In this document: in pieces, positions 1 to 8,939 of the stretch
How the letters are laid out: the number at the start of each line of letters is the position of its first letter
Position numbering within the stretch: position 1 is the first letter of the stretch
DNA from: Ruminococcaceae bacterium UBA5295
Lineage (GTDB): Bacteria; Bacillota; Clostridia; Oscillospirales; Acutalibacteraceae
Direction of reading: 5' to 3'
Length of the DNA stretch: 35,758 nucleotides
Assembly (NCBI GenBank): GCA_002411365.1
Contig: DHSD01000030.1
Location: 170,601 to 206,358, forward strand
The notes under the pieces: model-generated
What the model saw: only the letters and a program-made list of their open reading frames with translations
The model's database searches: none
What the model was told of the DNA's origin: nothing
Position numbers and translations under genes: made by a program

Positions 1-983
1 TCATTAAACGTGATTTTGCTTTCTTTTTTATTGTATTTCCCGTTTTGCTTGAGATAAGAATCTATCTGGTAAACAAAAGCGTTGCGGGCTGCCTTGTCCG
101 GCGCGCCCCCATGCTCAAGCCAGCTTGAATTATGGTAATACTCAATTGACGGGTTCTTGTTTGAAAAAGCTAAAGCAATATTGATTTTAACGTTATATTC
201 CGGCTTGTCGCTGCGGTCGCGCACGCGGCGCTCCGCCTGCCAATACTGCACCGGAGTTAAAAAATCACTCCCTGCAATCTCTTTGGCATGGTCAACAATG
301 CCATTTTGGTAAAGAAATTTCTGCTCCGCAAAGCTTCCATCCTCCTTCCGGCTGCGGAAGATAAAGCTGATGCCGTTATTTACTATTGCCTGCCGTTTAA
401 GTGTATCGCAGTAATATTCATCCGGAACATATATATCGGTAAATACCGCAATATCAGGCTTCCAGCGTATCTTTGTGCCCGTGTCTGCCCCAGAATATTT
501 CTTTTTCTTAAGCCCGCCGATATTCTTCCCATGCTCAAAATGAAGTGTATAGCACATACCGTCACGGTGAATCTCAGCATCCATATATTCCGATGCATAC
601 TGCGTTGAGCAAAGCCCCAGGCCATTCAGCCCAAGCGAGTACTCATAGCTTTCATTTTCATCGTTGTTGTATTTTCCGCCGGCATAAAGCTCGCAGAAAA
701 CGAGCTCCCAATTCCAACGCTGTTCAGAATGGTTATATTCTACAGGAATCCCACGACCACTGTCATCCACCTCAACGGAATCATCACTGTACTTTGTAAC
801 AACGATTTGCTTTCCAAATCCTTCACGCGCTTCATCAATCGAATTTGATATTATTTCAAGGATTGAATGCTCGCACCCTTCAAGGCCGTCTGAACCAAAA
901 ATGACAGCCGGCCTCTGCCTTACACGGTCAGCACCTTTCAGGCTTGATATACTTTCATTACCATATTCTTTTTTTGATGCCAT
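1..983 (-). CDS. Divergent type II topoisomerase subunit B (GyrB/ParE-like), partial
   Basis: This is the N-terminal 327 codons of a GyrB/ParE-family protein that continues past the left window edge. The start is ATG at 983, preceded by GGAGG with good spacing. Visible GHKL ATPase signatures are the N-box (EIISNSIDEA), the DDSGRGIPV Mg/ATP motif and a glycine-rich lid reading LGLNGLGL. The lid normally reads GGLHGVG in GyrB/ParE, so this copy is divergent. In the family this ATPase domain clamps DNA and works with a GyrA/ParC partner, which would be expected just downstream, off the window. Many clostridia carry an extra divergent topoisomerase pair besides gyrAB; I infer this is such a paralogue rather than the main gyrB, but a divergent ParE is equally possible. 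Confidence 0.8.
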   Translation of the reverse strand, partial: MASKKEYGNESISSLKGADRVRQRPAVIFGSDGLEGCEHSILEIISNSIDEAREGFGKQIVVTKYSDDSVEVDDSGRGIPVEYNHSEQRWNWELVFCELYAGGKYNNDENESYEYSLGLNGLGLCSTQYASEYMDAEIHRDGMCYTLHFEHGKNIGGLKKKKYSGADTGTKIRWKPDIAVFTDIYVPDEYYCDTLKRQAIVNNGISFIFRSRKEDGSFAEQKFLYQNGIVDHAKEIAGSDFLTPVQYWQAERRVRDRSDKPEYNVKINIALAFSNKNPSIEYYHNSSWLEHGGAPDKAARNAFVYQIDSYLKQNGKYNKKESKITFN

Positions 984-1032
984 ACTGTTTCCTCCGCTGA
1001 GAACATATTGTGCCGCATGATTTTTAACTTTT

Positions 1033-1055
1033 CATAATGCATACAGATCATTATG
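1033..1055. promoter_or_regulatory. Inverted repeat upstream of the topoisomerase gene
   Basis: CATAATG (1033-1039) and CATTATG (1049-1055) form a perfect 7-bp inverted repeat about 50 nt upstream of the ATG at 983. It could be an operator or part of the 5' leader. I could not identify a convincing sigma-A promoter here, so the assignment is weak. Confidence 0.25.
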
Positions 1056-1138
1056 ATTAGCGGCAAAAAAAGTCTGCCGGGCAACAATTTTCCGAACGCC
1101 TTGTGCATCTGAAAATCGGTACCCAGCAGGGCACAGTG

Positions 1139-1164
1139 AAAGGGAATGCCTACTCATTCCCTTT
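1139..1164. terminator. Hairpin after ftsH (end of the seven-gene unit)
   Basis: Ten-base arms AAAGGGAATG and CATTCCCTTT pair perfectly around a six-base loop, 20 nt past the ftsH stop. The U-tract is short on both strands, so termination may be incomplete. The position between ftsH and the next gene fits a transcription end. Confidence 0.55.
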
Positions 1165-1184
1165 CATAATTTAATGATTTTAAA

Positions 1185-3113
1185 TTATTGGGCAGGCTGC
1201 GGGTCTGGCTGCACCTGCGGCGGTGTTGGCTGCGGCGGTGTCCCTACCGAACTGTCCGATTCTGCCGGTATCTCGTCTTCTTTCATCAGGTTCGCAAACT
1301 CATCGCCGTCCATCTTTTCATTTTCGAAAAGATATTTTGCAACACGGTGGAGCTGCGGCATATGAGCCTTAAGGATTTCTTCAGCTTTATGGTAAGCCTG
1401 CGTCATCATACGTCTTATTTCACGGTCTATCGCACATGATGTGGCTTCCGAATAATCACGGATATGACCCATATCGCGCCCAAGGAACGGCTCGCTTTCG
1501 TCCCTGCCATAAGTTATAGGCCCGAGCTCTTTGGACATGCCATATTTTGCAATCATACTGTGTGAGAGTTTTGTCGCCCTCTCAATATCATTTGAAGCAC
1601 CGGTTGAAATATCGTCAAGATTAAGTGACTCCGATACACGGCCGCCAAGTAGCACCACAAGTGTTTCTTCCATTTCGCGACAAGTACGGTACGACCTGTC
1701 TTCTGTTGGTATCTGCATGGTGTAGCCGCCTGCCATGCCGCGCGGAATAATGGAAATCTGATGGACAGGATCCTGCGTCGGGCAGTAATATGTCACGACC
1801 GCATGCCCCGCCTCATGGTAAGAAGTAAGCTTTTTTTCCTTTTCCGTCATCACATGGCTTTTCTTTTCAGTGCCCATCACGACTTTTACAGTTGCTTCCT
1901 CAATCTCGGCCATTGTAATAGCTTTGAGGTTTTTCCTCGCTGCAAGCAGCGCCGATTCATTGAGCAGATTTTCAAGGTCTGCACCTGTGAACCCTGCTGT
2001 TGATTTTGCTATTATACTGAGGTCAACGTCAGGTGCAAGTGGTTTATTCCGCGCATGCACCTTAAGGATAGCCTCTCTGCCCTTCATATCAGGGTAGCCC
2101 ACCATAACCTGGCGGTCAAAGCGTCCCGGCCTCATAAGAGCCGGGTCGAGAATATCCGGGCGGTTTGTGGCGGCAATCATGATAACGCCTTCATTGGCAC
2201 CGAAACCGTCCATTTCAACAAGAAGCTGGTTCAGCGTCTGTTCACGCTCATCATGCCCGCCGCCAAGGCCGGCTCCACGCTGACGCCCAACAGCATCAAT
2301 TTCATCTATGAATACAATGCACGGTGCATTTTTCTTTGCCTGGTCAAAAAGGTCACGCACACGTGAAGCACCGACACCTACGAACATCTCGACAAAGTCA
2401 GAGCCTGAAATTGAGAAAAACGGCACGCCGGCTTCGCCAGCCACAGCCCGAGCAAGCAGTGTCTTGCCTGTCCCCGGAGGGCCGACAAGCAGCACACCTT
2501 TAGGAATTCGCGCTCCGAGTTCATTGTATTTCCGTGGATTTTTTAAAAATTCGACGATTTCGCGCAATTCTTCTTTTTCTTCATCTTCACCGGCAACATC
2601 GGCAAACGTAGTTTTGCGTTTCTCATCTGCCATCTGCTTTATTTTCGCCTTGCCGAAGTTCATCTGCTTCCCGGTATCTCCAAGCGTTGTGTTCATGTGC
2701 TTCATCATGAGCCACCAGAAAACGCCGAACAGGACAAATGTCAGCAGAACAGGCAGAAACCCGGAAGTAAACCATGAAGAGTCCGCCGGGCGGTTCCAGT
2801 TATAAGACATGCGCGTATTTGGGTGCACTTTATTGTATTGCTGCACATAAGGCCGTATGTCTTCAATCATCTGGCCGGCGTTAGGCGCAACATAAGAAAT
2901 CTGCTTGCCGCCGTTCAGCGTGATTGACATATCGCCGCTTCCAAGGTCCAGTGTATACTGCGAAACTTTCTGATCCTGAAAATAGTAAACTATTTCAGAA
3001 TACTTATGAGTCTCTTCTGCCGGCTTGGAAAAAACCGTTACCAGAAGGATCATCAAAAGCACCGGAATGCCAATGAAAAGCGCAATATTTTTTAATGCTT
3101 TTTTGTTATCCAA
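1185..3113 (-). CDS. ftsH: ATP-dependent zinc metalloprotease FtsH
   Basis: FtsH is the membrane-anchored AAA+ protease that unfolds and degrades membrane and regulatory proteins as a hexamer. The 642-residue product has an N-terminal membrane helix (about residues 10-29), an extracytoplasmic segment, a second helix (about 118-138), Walker A GPPGTGKT (211-218), Walker B IVFIDEID, the SRH arginine motif and the zinc site HEAGH (433-437). The C-terminus ends in a Pro/Gln-rich tail. I chose a TTG start at 3113 because AAGGAG lies 10 nt upstream, over the hpt stop; the longer GTG-like reading at 3152 would overlap hpt and lacks a ribosome site. It is the last gene of the rnjA-ftsH run and sits beside hpt and tilS as in Bacillus. 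Confidence 0.96.
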   Translation of the reverse strand: MDNKKALKNIALFIGIPVLLMILLVTVFSKPAEETHKYSEIVYYFQDQKVSQYTLDLGSGDMSITLNGGKQISYVAPNAGQMIEDIRPYVQQYNKVHPNTRMSYNWNRPADSSWFTSGFLPVLLTFVLFGVFWWLMMKHMNTTLGDTGKQMNFGKAKIKQMADEKRKTTFADVAGEDEEKEELREIVEFLKNPRKYNELGARIPKGVLLVGPPGTGKTLLARAVAGEAGVPFFSISGSDFVEMFVGVGASRVRDLFDQAKKNAPCIVFIDEIDAVGRQRGAGLGGGHDEREQTLNQLLVEMDGFGANEGVIMIAATNRPDILDPALMRPGRFDRQVMVGYPDMKGREAILKVHARNKPLAPDVDLSIIAKSTAGFTGADLENLLNESALLAARKNLKAITMAEIEEATVKVVMGTEKKSHVMTEKEKKLTSYHEAGHAVVTYYCPTQDPVHQISIIPRGMAGGYTMQIPTEDRSYRTCREMEETLVVLLGGRVSESLNLDDISTGASNDIERATKLSHSMIAKYGMSKELGPITYGRDESEPFLGRDMGHIRDYSEATSCAIDREIRRMMTQAYHKAEEILKAHMPQLHRVAKYLFENEKMDGDEFANLMKEDEIPAESDSSVGTPPQPTPPQVQPDPQPAQ

Positions 3114-3120
3114 AAGCGAT

Positions 3121-3696
3121 TCACTCCTTATTTGTCCCGCCTGCACCGGCATCGCTGTAAATCTCCGGTTTCAGGACTCCTACAAACGGCAGATTGCGGT
3201 ATTTTTCCGCATAATCAAGGCCATAACCGACAATAAATTCATCCGGCACAACCGAACCCACATAGTCGGCTTCTACTTTTACAGTGCGGCGGTCCGGCTT
3301 GTCGAAAAGAGTGCAAAGGCGGAGACTTTTAGGCGAACGGGCCTTCAGAAGTTTCCAGATGTAACTTAAGGTAAGGCCGCTGTCAAGTATGTCCTCAACT
3401 ACAAGGACGTCCCAGTTTTTAAGGTCAAGGTCGAGATCCTTGATGATTTTTACAACGCCTGAAGTCTTAACACCGGAACCATAGCTGGAAACCGCCATGA
3501 AATCTATGCTGCAGGGAATTGAAATAGCCCTCATCAAATCGGTCATAAAAACGACCGAACCCTTAAGGATACTTACCATAAGAAGATTTTTCCCTTCGTA
3601 CTCTTTGCTGATGCGTGCACCCATACCATGCACAATCTCCGCCAGTTTTTCCTTGCTGAAAAGGATTTCCTCAATATCATCTTCCATGCTATGCAC
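3121..3696 (-). CDS. hpt: Hypoxanthine-guanine phosphoribosyltransferase
   Basis: The enzyme salvages hypoxanthine and guanine by transferring them to PRPP, giving IMP and GMP in the cytoplasm. The 191-residue length is normal. The PRPP-binding loop VLVVEDILDSGLT is at residues 97-109 and the LKGSVVF segment near residue 44 is also typical. GTG at 3696 is taken as the start, with AAGGAG (3709-3714) overlapping the tilS 3' end; an in-frame ATG three codons later (3687) is possible. The gap to tilS is 3 nt and to ftsH 7 nt, so the three genes are very probably cotranscribed. Conserved tilS-hpt-ftsH order supports the call. Confidence 0.95.
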   Translation of the reverse strand: MHSMEDDIEEILFSKEKLAEIVHGMGARISKEYEGKNLLMVSILKGSVVFMTDLMRAISIPCSIDFMAVSSYGSGVKTSGVVKIIKDLDLDLKNWDVLVVEDILDSGLTLSYIWKLLKARSPKSLRLCTLFDKPDRRTVKVEADYVGSVVPDEFIVGYGLDYAEKYRNLPFVGVLKPEIYSDAGAGGTNKE

Positions 3697-3699
3697 TGT

Positions 3700-5088
3700 C
3701 TACCTGCACTCCTTAATTATTATTTCTGCAATGTTTTTCGTATTCTCTGATACACAGGCCTCCTGTGAAACGCCGAAACCTTCTACCCATACGATTTCAT
3801 CACCGCATTGAAAGACTACCCTGCGGCACCGTTTCATTACAGGGACCTTTGCTTCGTTGAAAAGTTTTTTCAGTGTTTTTTTTACACCGCGGCGGGCAGG
3901 ACGATATGCGTCTCCGGGCCGCCTGCTCCTTACGAGCTTATTCATATTAAGTATTGTATCATAGTTGATAAGATTATTAAACAATAATTTATTAATTTTC
4001 TGACGCTTTTCCACGGCCTCAGCGGAAACCTTATGCAGTTCAAAGCTTCTTCCATCAGGCAAAACCGCCCTATTCAGTGAAAACGGCACACTCCACTCGG
4101 CATACTCATCATGCTGCTGAATTCCCGCAAAAAAAGTATTTCCTGAAACTGCACACTGTATCCCGCCTGGGCATGTTACAGAACCAGCACCTGAATTTAT
4201 AATACGTTCCACTGCGGTGATATGGCTGAAATCAGGTCGCGATTTTTTCATTTTGCCGAAAATGATGGAAATTGCGTGCAGCAAAACCGCATGCGGCATT
4301 TGCTGAAGCTCATCGAGCCGATAGGCGCCGCCTTTCAGCAAGGCTTTGGCTTTCCGCAGTCCTTCCAATGCAAGGCTGTCAAGATATTCCTCATCGCTGC
4401 GCAGGATATATGAGGCGCGTGCTGCCGAATTTTCAAACTCCGGGTTGATTTCACGCAGCACCGGCATAACATGGAGCCGGATTTTATTGCGCGCGAAACT
4501 ATCGTCAAAATTAGTGCGGTCTGTCACATACTGCAAACTGTAAAATTTGCAGTATTCCTCCACTTCCCCACGCGTGATGCCTATTATTGGCCTTATAATA
4601 TTGCCGCGAACCGGCGGTATACCGCAAAGCCCTTTTGCGCCGGCGCCTTTCGCAAGGTTCATAAGCGATGTTTCGGCGCTGTCAGAAAGAGTATGCGCCG
4701 TCGCAATGCGGCCGTTTTCCCCGCATAGGCTGCGAAAAAAAGAGTAACGGATATTCCGCCCGCATTCTTCAATGCCCTGGGAATTTTGCCGTGCAATGCT
4801 GCGCACATCAGCATTTAGCACATGAAGTGGTATGCTGTAATTTTCGCAGAAGCTCCTTACGAACTGCTCGTCGGAATCGGCATCTTTGCCCCTAAGGCCA
4901 TGGTTAACATGTGCAGCTGTAAGTTTTATGCCATACTCAGAAGCATGGCGGGAAAAAAAATGTGTCATTGTGACTGAGTCAGCGCCGCCTGAAAGACCCG
5001 CCACAACAGTGCAGCCTCGTGGAAGCATATCCCATTCATGTATTGTACTGCTGATTTTTCTCTCAATGGCCTCAACGCCTTTATTCAC
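3700..5088 (-). CDS. tilS: tRNA(Ile)-lysidine synthase TilS
   Basis: TilS adds lysine to C34 of the tRNA-Ile that reads AUA, using ATP, and is usually essential. The 462-residue product has the PP-loop SGGADS (33-38) near the N-terminus, a middle substrate-binding region and a C-terminal domain with PGDAYRPARRGVKKTLKKLF, typical of the TilS C-terminal fold. The start is GTG at 5088, chosen because AGGAGG (5098-5103) precedes it by 9 nt; a longer reading to 5160 would lie deep inside dnaB. It overlaps the dnaB stop by 8 nt, suggesting translational coupling. Confidence 0.94.
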   Translation of the reverse strand: MNKGVEAIERKISSTIHEWDMLPRGCTVVAGLSGGADSVTMTHFFSRHASEYGIKLTAAHVNHGLRGKDADSDEQFVRSFCENYSIPLHVLNADVRSIARQNSQGIEECGRNIRYSFFRSLCGENGRIATAHTLSDSAETSLMNLAKGAGAKGLCGIPPVRGNIIRPIIGITRGEVEEYCKFYSLQYVTDRTNFDDSFARNKIRLHVMPVLREINPEFENSAARASYILRSDEEYLDSLALEGLRKAKALLKGGAYRLDELQQMPHAVLLHAISIIFGKMKKSRPDFSHITAVERIINSGAGSVTCPGGIQCAVSGNTFFAGIQQHDEYAEWSVPFSLNRAVLPDGRSFELHKVSAEAVEKRQKINKLLFNNLINYDTILNMNKLVRSRRPGDAYRPARRGVKKTLKKLFNEAKVPVMKRCRRVVFQCGDEIVWVEGFGVSQEACVSENTKNIAEIIIKECR

Positions 5089-6445
5089 TGCGTATGACCT
5101 CCTGAGCCGTGAAGCGCATATATTCTCCCTGCCAGTGCAGCGGAATCGTCTTTGTCTCACCGTGGCGGTTTTTGGCTACAATACATTCGCACTGATTTTT
5201 ATCACTGTTCTCGTCCGGCGTCTCAGAGTCCTGATAATAGTCATCACGGTAAAGGAACAGTACAACATCAGCATCCTGCTCAATAGAGCCGGAGTCTCTG
5301 AGGTCTGAAAGCACAGGGCGGTGGTTAGTGCGTTTTTCGCTGTCACGCGCAAGCTGTGAAAGAGTCAGCACCGGGACGTTCAGCTCTTTTGCCATAATTT
5401 TCAGGCTTCTTGTAATCTGTGAAATTTCCTGCACACGGTTATCTATGCGTGTTGCTGAAGTCATCAGCTGCAGGTAGTCAATCACCACAAGGTCAACATC
5501 TTTCAGCCGCCTCAGTTTGGCCTTTATCTCCGGAACTGTAATCGTTGGGTTATCGTCAAAATAGATCTGGGCCTTGGAGAGAATATCGCCCGCCTCTATA
5601 AGCCTTACCCACTCGTCTTCGTTCAGCTTCCCTGTGCGCAGCTTAGTCCCTTCCACCATGGCTTCGGTTGACAGCAACCGTGAAACGAGCTGTTCTTTAC
5701 TCATTTCAAGTGAAAAAAACGCCACACGCTTATTGGCTTTTATGGCGGCATAGCGTGCTATGTTAAGTGCAAAGCTTGTTTTGCCCATGCCAGGGCGGGC
5801 ACCGATGAGGATAAAGTCGGTCCTGTTAAGGCCGGTAATGGTATCATCAAGCTCTTTTATGCCCGTAGGCACGCCGCGGTACTTGTCCGCGTCAGGGGAA
5901 TTCAGCTTGTCCAGTCTGTCAAACTCATCAAGGATTATCTCGTCAATTTTCTGCAGGCCCTGCATATTTTTCCCGCGGCGTATGTCAAAAATGCGCTGCT
6001 CAGCAGAGTCAAGCAGAGTGGAAGCGTCCGCTTCGCCTGACGAAGCTTCTTCGATGATATCCCGTGCCGTTGTTATCAACATGCGCACGTCATATTTGTC
6101 GCGCACAATCGCGGCATAAGACTCTACATTAGAAATGGAAGGGACAAGTTGTGCAAGCTGTAGGAGATAAGTTTTGCCATCAGCTTCGTCAAAATTTTCT
6201 GTTTTCTTCAGTGCTTCAAGGACTGTAACAAAATCGATTGGGCGCCCATCGGTAAACATCTGAAGCATTACGGCGTAAATCTGCCTGTTGCCTGTAAGAT
6301 AAAAATAATCATGGCGCGGCAGGATTTCCGCAACCCTGTCCATACACGAAGAGTCAAGCAGGATTGCTCCGAGAACCGACTGCTCTGCCTCCGGGCTAAA
6401 CGGCAGGTTCATGCCATCATATCCGGCTGTTACCGAATTATCCAT
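5081..6445 (-). CDS. dnaB: Replicative DNA helicase DnaB
   Basis: This is the hexameric 5'-3' helicase of the replisome (called DnaC in Bacillus subtilis). The 454-residue protein has the N-terminal primase-interaction domain (about 15-120), a linker, and a RecA-like domain with Walker A GARPGMGKT (215-223), Walker B LVVIDYLQ (319-326) and a C-terminal arginine-finger region. ATG at 6445 is used; upstream is a G-rich run rather than a clean GGAGG, and an internal ATG at codon 12 is a weaker alternative. The gene follows rplI, the common Firmicutes order. Confidence 0.97.
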   Translation of the reverse strand: MDNSVTAGYDGMNLPFSPEAEQSVLGAILLDSSCMDRVAEILPRHDYFYLTGNRQIYAVMLQMFTDGRPIDFVTVLEALKKTENFDEADGKTYLLQLAQLVPSISNVESYAAIVRDKYDVRMLITTARDIIEEASSGEADASTLLDSAEQRIFDIRRGKNMQGLQKIDEIILDEFDRLDKLNSPDADKYRGVPTGIKELDDTITGLNRTDFILIGARPGMGKTSFALNIARYAAIKANKRVAFFSLEMSKEQLVSRLLSTEAMVEGTKLRTGKLNEDEWVRLIEAGDILSKAQIYFDDNPTITVPEIKAKLRRLKDVDLVVIDYLQLMTSATRIDNRVQEISQITRSLKIMAKELNVPVLTLSQLARDSEKRTNHRPVLSDLRDSGSIEQDADVVLFLYRDDYYQDSETPDENSDKNQCECIVAKNRHGETKTIPLHWQGEYMRFTAQEVIRSE

Positions 6446-6477
6446 GCTGCATGCCCCCCGAATTATAAAATCCCGTT

Positions 6478-6924
6478 TTAGCCTTCACTCACCGCTATAT
6501 ATATTTTAGCGGAAACACCGTTATAAAGTTTCAGTTCACACTCATAAGTACCAAATGCTTTTATTTCATTTTTAAGCATAATCTTACGCTTGTCGACATC
6601 AATATTAAAAGAATGCTTTATCTCCTCGGATATTTCCTTGGAAGTGATGGAGCCGAACAGTTTGCCACCCTGGCCGGACTTTGCAGTCAACTTTAAAGTT
6701 TTGCCGTTAATGGACCCGGCAATCTTGCTGGCATGAGCTTTTTCCTGCGCAATGTGGTATTTTTTCGATTCTTCAGCATTTCTCAGCTCATTCATTACCT
6801 GAGCGTCTGCCTCTTTTGCCAACCCGCGCGGGAAAAGGAAATTTCTCGCGTATCCATCGCTTACCTTGACAAGTTCGCCCTTTTTGCCGGCTCCGCGGAC
6901 ATCCACAAGCAATACTACTTTCAT
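6478..6924 (-). CDS. rplI: 50S ribosomal protein L9
   Basis: L9 binds 23S rRNA near the L1 stalk and helps maintain reading frame. The 148-residue length is standard. The N-terminal signature runs from MKVVLLVDVRGAGKKG to YARNFLFPRGLA, followed by the long connecting helix and the C-terminal domain. GGAGG precedes the ATG at 6924. It lies between the gdpP-like gene and dnaB with gaps of 23 and 32 nt, a widely conserved neighbourhood in Firmicutes. Confidence 0.97.
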   Translation of the reverse strand: MKVVLLVDVRGAGKKGELVKVSDGYARNFLFPRGLAKEADAQVMNELRNAEESKKYHIAQEKAHASKIAGSINGKTLKLTAKSGQGGKLFGSITSKEISEEIKHSFNIDVDKRKIMLKNEIKAFGTYECELKLYNGVSAKIYIAVSEG

Positions 6925-6947
6925 AACAAACCTCCATAATTCTTTTG

Positions 6948-8912
6948 TTACGGCTTCTTTTTATTTGCTTTGGATTTTTCAATAACTGAAATCAGTTTTT
7001 CTTTTGCCTGTTCTACCGTAACATTCTCAAGCTGTGCGCCTGCCATAGTGAGGTGGCCGCCGCCGCCAAGTGACTCCATTACAAGCTGTACATTGACGTC
7101 GCCGAGTGAACGGGCCGAGATGTTTATTACACCGCCGGCCGGGTAAATAACGAACGACGCCTCAACACCTTTGATGGAAAGCAGCTCGTCGGCCGCCTGT
7201 GCTGCCGAAATGCGTATATCCGAAAACTCAGAATTTGCGGAAGCAATAGCAAAATTGCCGTAGACCTGGGCATTAGAGACAATTCTGTATTTTGCTTTGT
7301 ACGCATCAACAGAATCAGAAAACAGGCGCTTTACCTTAACAGTATCAGCGTTCTTGCGGCGCAGGTAGGCTGCCGCCTCAAAAGTGCGAACGCCTGTTTT
7401 AAGCACGAAGTTTTTCGTGTCGAGCATAATGCCTGCCATCAGTGCTTCTGCTTCAGACTCTGTTAAAGTTGTGTCGCCAATATACTGCACAAGCTCCGTC
7501 ACCATTTCGGATGTTGAGCTTGCAAAAGGCTCGTGATAGAACACAAGCGCATTTTCGATGTGGCGCACCATCATGCGGTGATGGTCTATAACAATCACGC
7601 GGGTAACAGATTTCAGCAGTTCCGGGCTTTCGACAAAATCAGGGGAGTGCGTATCAAGGACTACCAGAGTCGTTTTCGGCATAACCTTTGTGACGGCTTC
7701 CTGCGGTGATATAAATATCTTCTCCTCAGGATATTTTGCCTTAACCATGTTAATAAGCGAAGACGCCAGTGTCTGGGATAAATCGTCCACAATATATGCC
7801 GGACGTTTCAGGTATTTCGAGGCAACATTCCACATACCAACAGCGGAACCTACGCAGTCGAGGTCCGAAAATCGGTGGCCCATAATCAGCACATTGTCGC
7901 TTTCCTTGATATCATCGGAAATTGTAGCTGCAAATACACGCGTACGCACTTTATCGCGCCTCTCAACTCCCTTTGAAAGGCCACCGAAGAATTCGTATGT
8001 ATCATTTTTTTTCTTCACTGCTACTTGGTCACCGCCGCGGCCAAGGGCCATATCAAGTGCAGTACGCGCCCATCTTTCCGCCTCTTTCGGTGATTTAGCA
8101 TCGAGTGAAACCCCAACGGAAATAGTCGCTGTGAGGTGTTCCCCTGCACGGATAGCACGGATTGAATCGAGTATTGGGAAACGGCGCTCCATCTCATTTT
8201 TTATATGGCGTTCGTCGGTCACAATTATAAAACGGCCACTGCTCATTTTTTTCAGGAACCCGTCCATGCTCTGTGCCCACTGTATAAGCGTCTCTTCCAC
8301 TTCAGAAGCTATGTGCGTATCCTCACTACTGCTGCTGCACCGTGCAAGCTCTTCGCGGTTGTCAAAATACGCAAGGGCAACAACAGGCCTTGTTTCCCTG
8401 TACTCTTTCTCAATATTTTTATAGTAGGTATTATCCGTGAAATACATAATGCAGCCTGAAGAGGTCTGGGTACCATATACTGTAAAATGGCGTTTTCCAA
8501 TCGTGATGTCGGTTCCTGATGCTTCAAGGATCTGCCCTACTGTTTTAGGATAGATAAATTTACGGATACTGTCGCCACGACATTCGTGCTTTTCACAAAC
8601 TGTGTTCCAAAAGGCATCGTTAATCCAGATTATGTCACCCGCTGCGCCAACAAGTACAAGGGAAATGGCAAATTTTTGCATACTGCCGTTTTGGCCTCCA
8701 GGCAGCACCGTTTTTGCGCCTTTCAACGTATCAAGCACATGCGCGCGGAAATGCACCGTTGTTACAAATACGAATACGGCAGACACACCCGCTGCACACA
8801 GCTCAATATAGCATACCGTGCTGTTCCAGAACCAGCTTACACATGCCATTGCCACCATAATTGCTGACAGCACGAAGAACACGGGCGAAGCCACCCAAAT
8901 CCTCTTTCTCAC
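6948..8912 (-). CDS. gdpP: GdpP-like cyclic-di-AMP phosphodiesterase (DHH/DHHA1)
   Basis: GdpP/YybT proteins hydrolyse cyclic di-AMP at the membrane and so influence potassium, osmotic and cell-wall homeostasis. The 654-residue protein shows two N-terminal membrane helices (about 8-28 and 35-52), a degenerate PAS region (about 75-165), a degenerate GGDEF domain (about 175-300, reading GRGGDQVAV), then DHH and DHHA1 domains. Metal ligands are visible: H346, D350 and D352 in MGHRFSDLD, D420 in VVLDTH, DHH at 443-445 and D498. A GGGGH segment lies near 620-625. So the phosphodiesterase looks active while the GGDEF part does not. GTG at 8912 follows GGGGAG by 8 nt. It lies between rnjA and rplI. 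Confidence 0.92.
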   Translation of the reverse strand: MRKRIWVASPVFFVLSAIMVAMACVSWFWNSTVCYIELCAAGVSAVFVFVTTVHFRAHVLDTLKGAKTVLPGGQNGSMQKFAISLVLVGAAGDIIWINDAFWNTVCEKHECRGDSIRKFIYPKTVGQILEASGTDITIGKRHFTVYGTQTSSGCIMYFTDNTYYKNIEKEYRETRPVVALAYFDNREELARCSSSSEDTHIASEVEETLIQWAQSMDGFLKKMSSGRFIIVTDERHIKNEMERRFPILDSIRAIRAGEHLTATISVGVSLDAKSPKEAERWARTALDMALGRGGDQVAVKKKNDTYEFFGGLSKGVERRDKVRTRVFAATISDDIKESDNVLIMGHRFSDLDCVGSAVGMWNVASKYLKRPAYIVDDLSQTLASSLINMVKAKYPEEKIFISPQEAVTKVMPKTTLVVLDTHSPDFVESPELLKSVTRVIVIDHHRMMVRHIENALVFYHEPFASSTSEMVTELVQYIGDTTLTESEAEALMAGIMLDTKNFVLKTGVRTFEAAAYLRRKNADTVKVKRLFSDSVDAYKAKYRIVSNAQVYGNFAIASANSEFSDIRISAAQAADELLSIKGVEASFVIYPAGGVINISARSLGDVNVQLVMESLGGGGHLTMAGAQLENVTVEQAKEKLISVIEKSKANKKKP

Positions 8913-8939
8913 TCCAAATACTCCCCTTATACGCCGACG

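Noticed and set aside
3114..3152. N-terminally longer FtsH start inside hpt
   Set aside because: No ribosome site, 32-nt overlap with hpt, and a clear AAGGAG before the TTG at 3113.
7690..8424. 244-codon open frame on the plus strand
   Set aside because: It is antisense to the gdpP-like gene, has Ser/Arg-rich composition, no family resemblance and no ribosome site.
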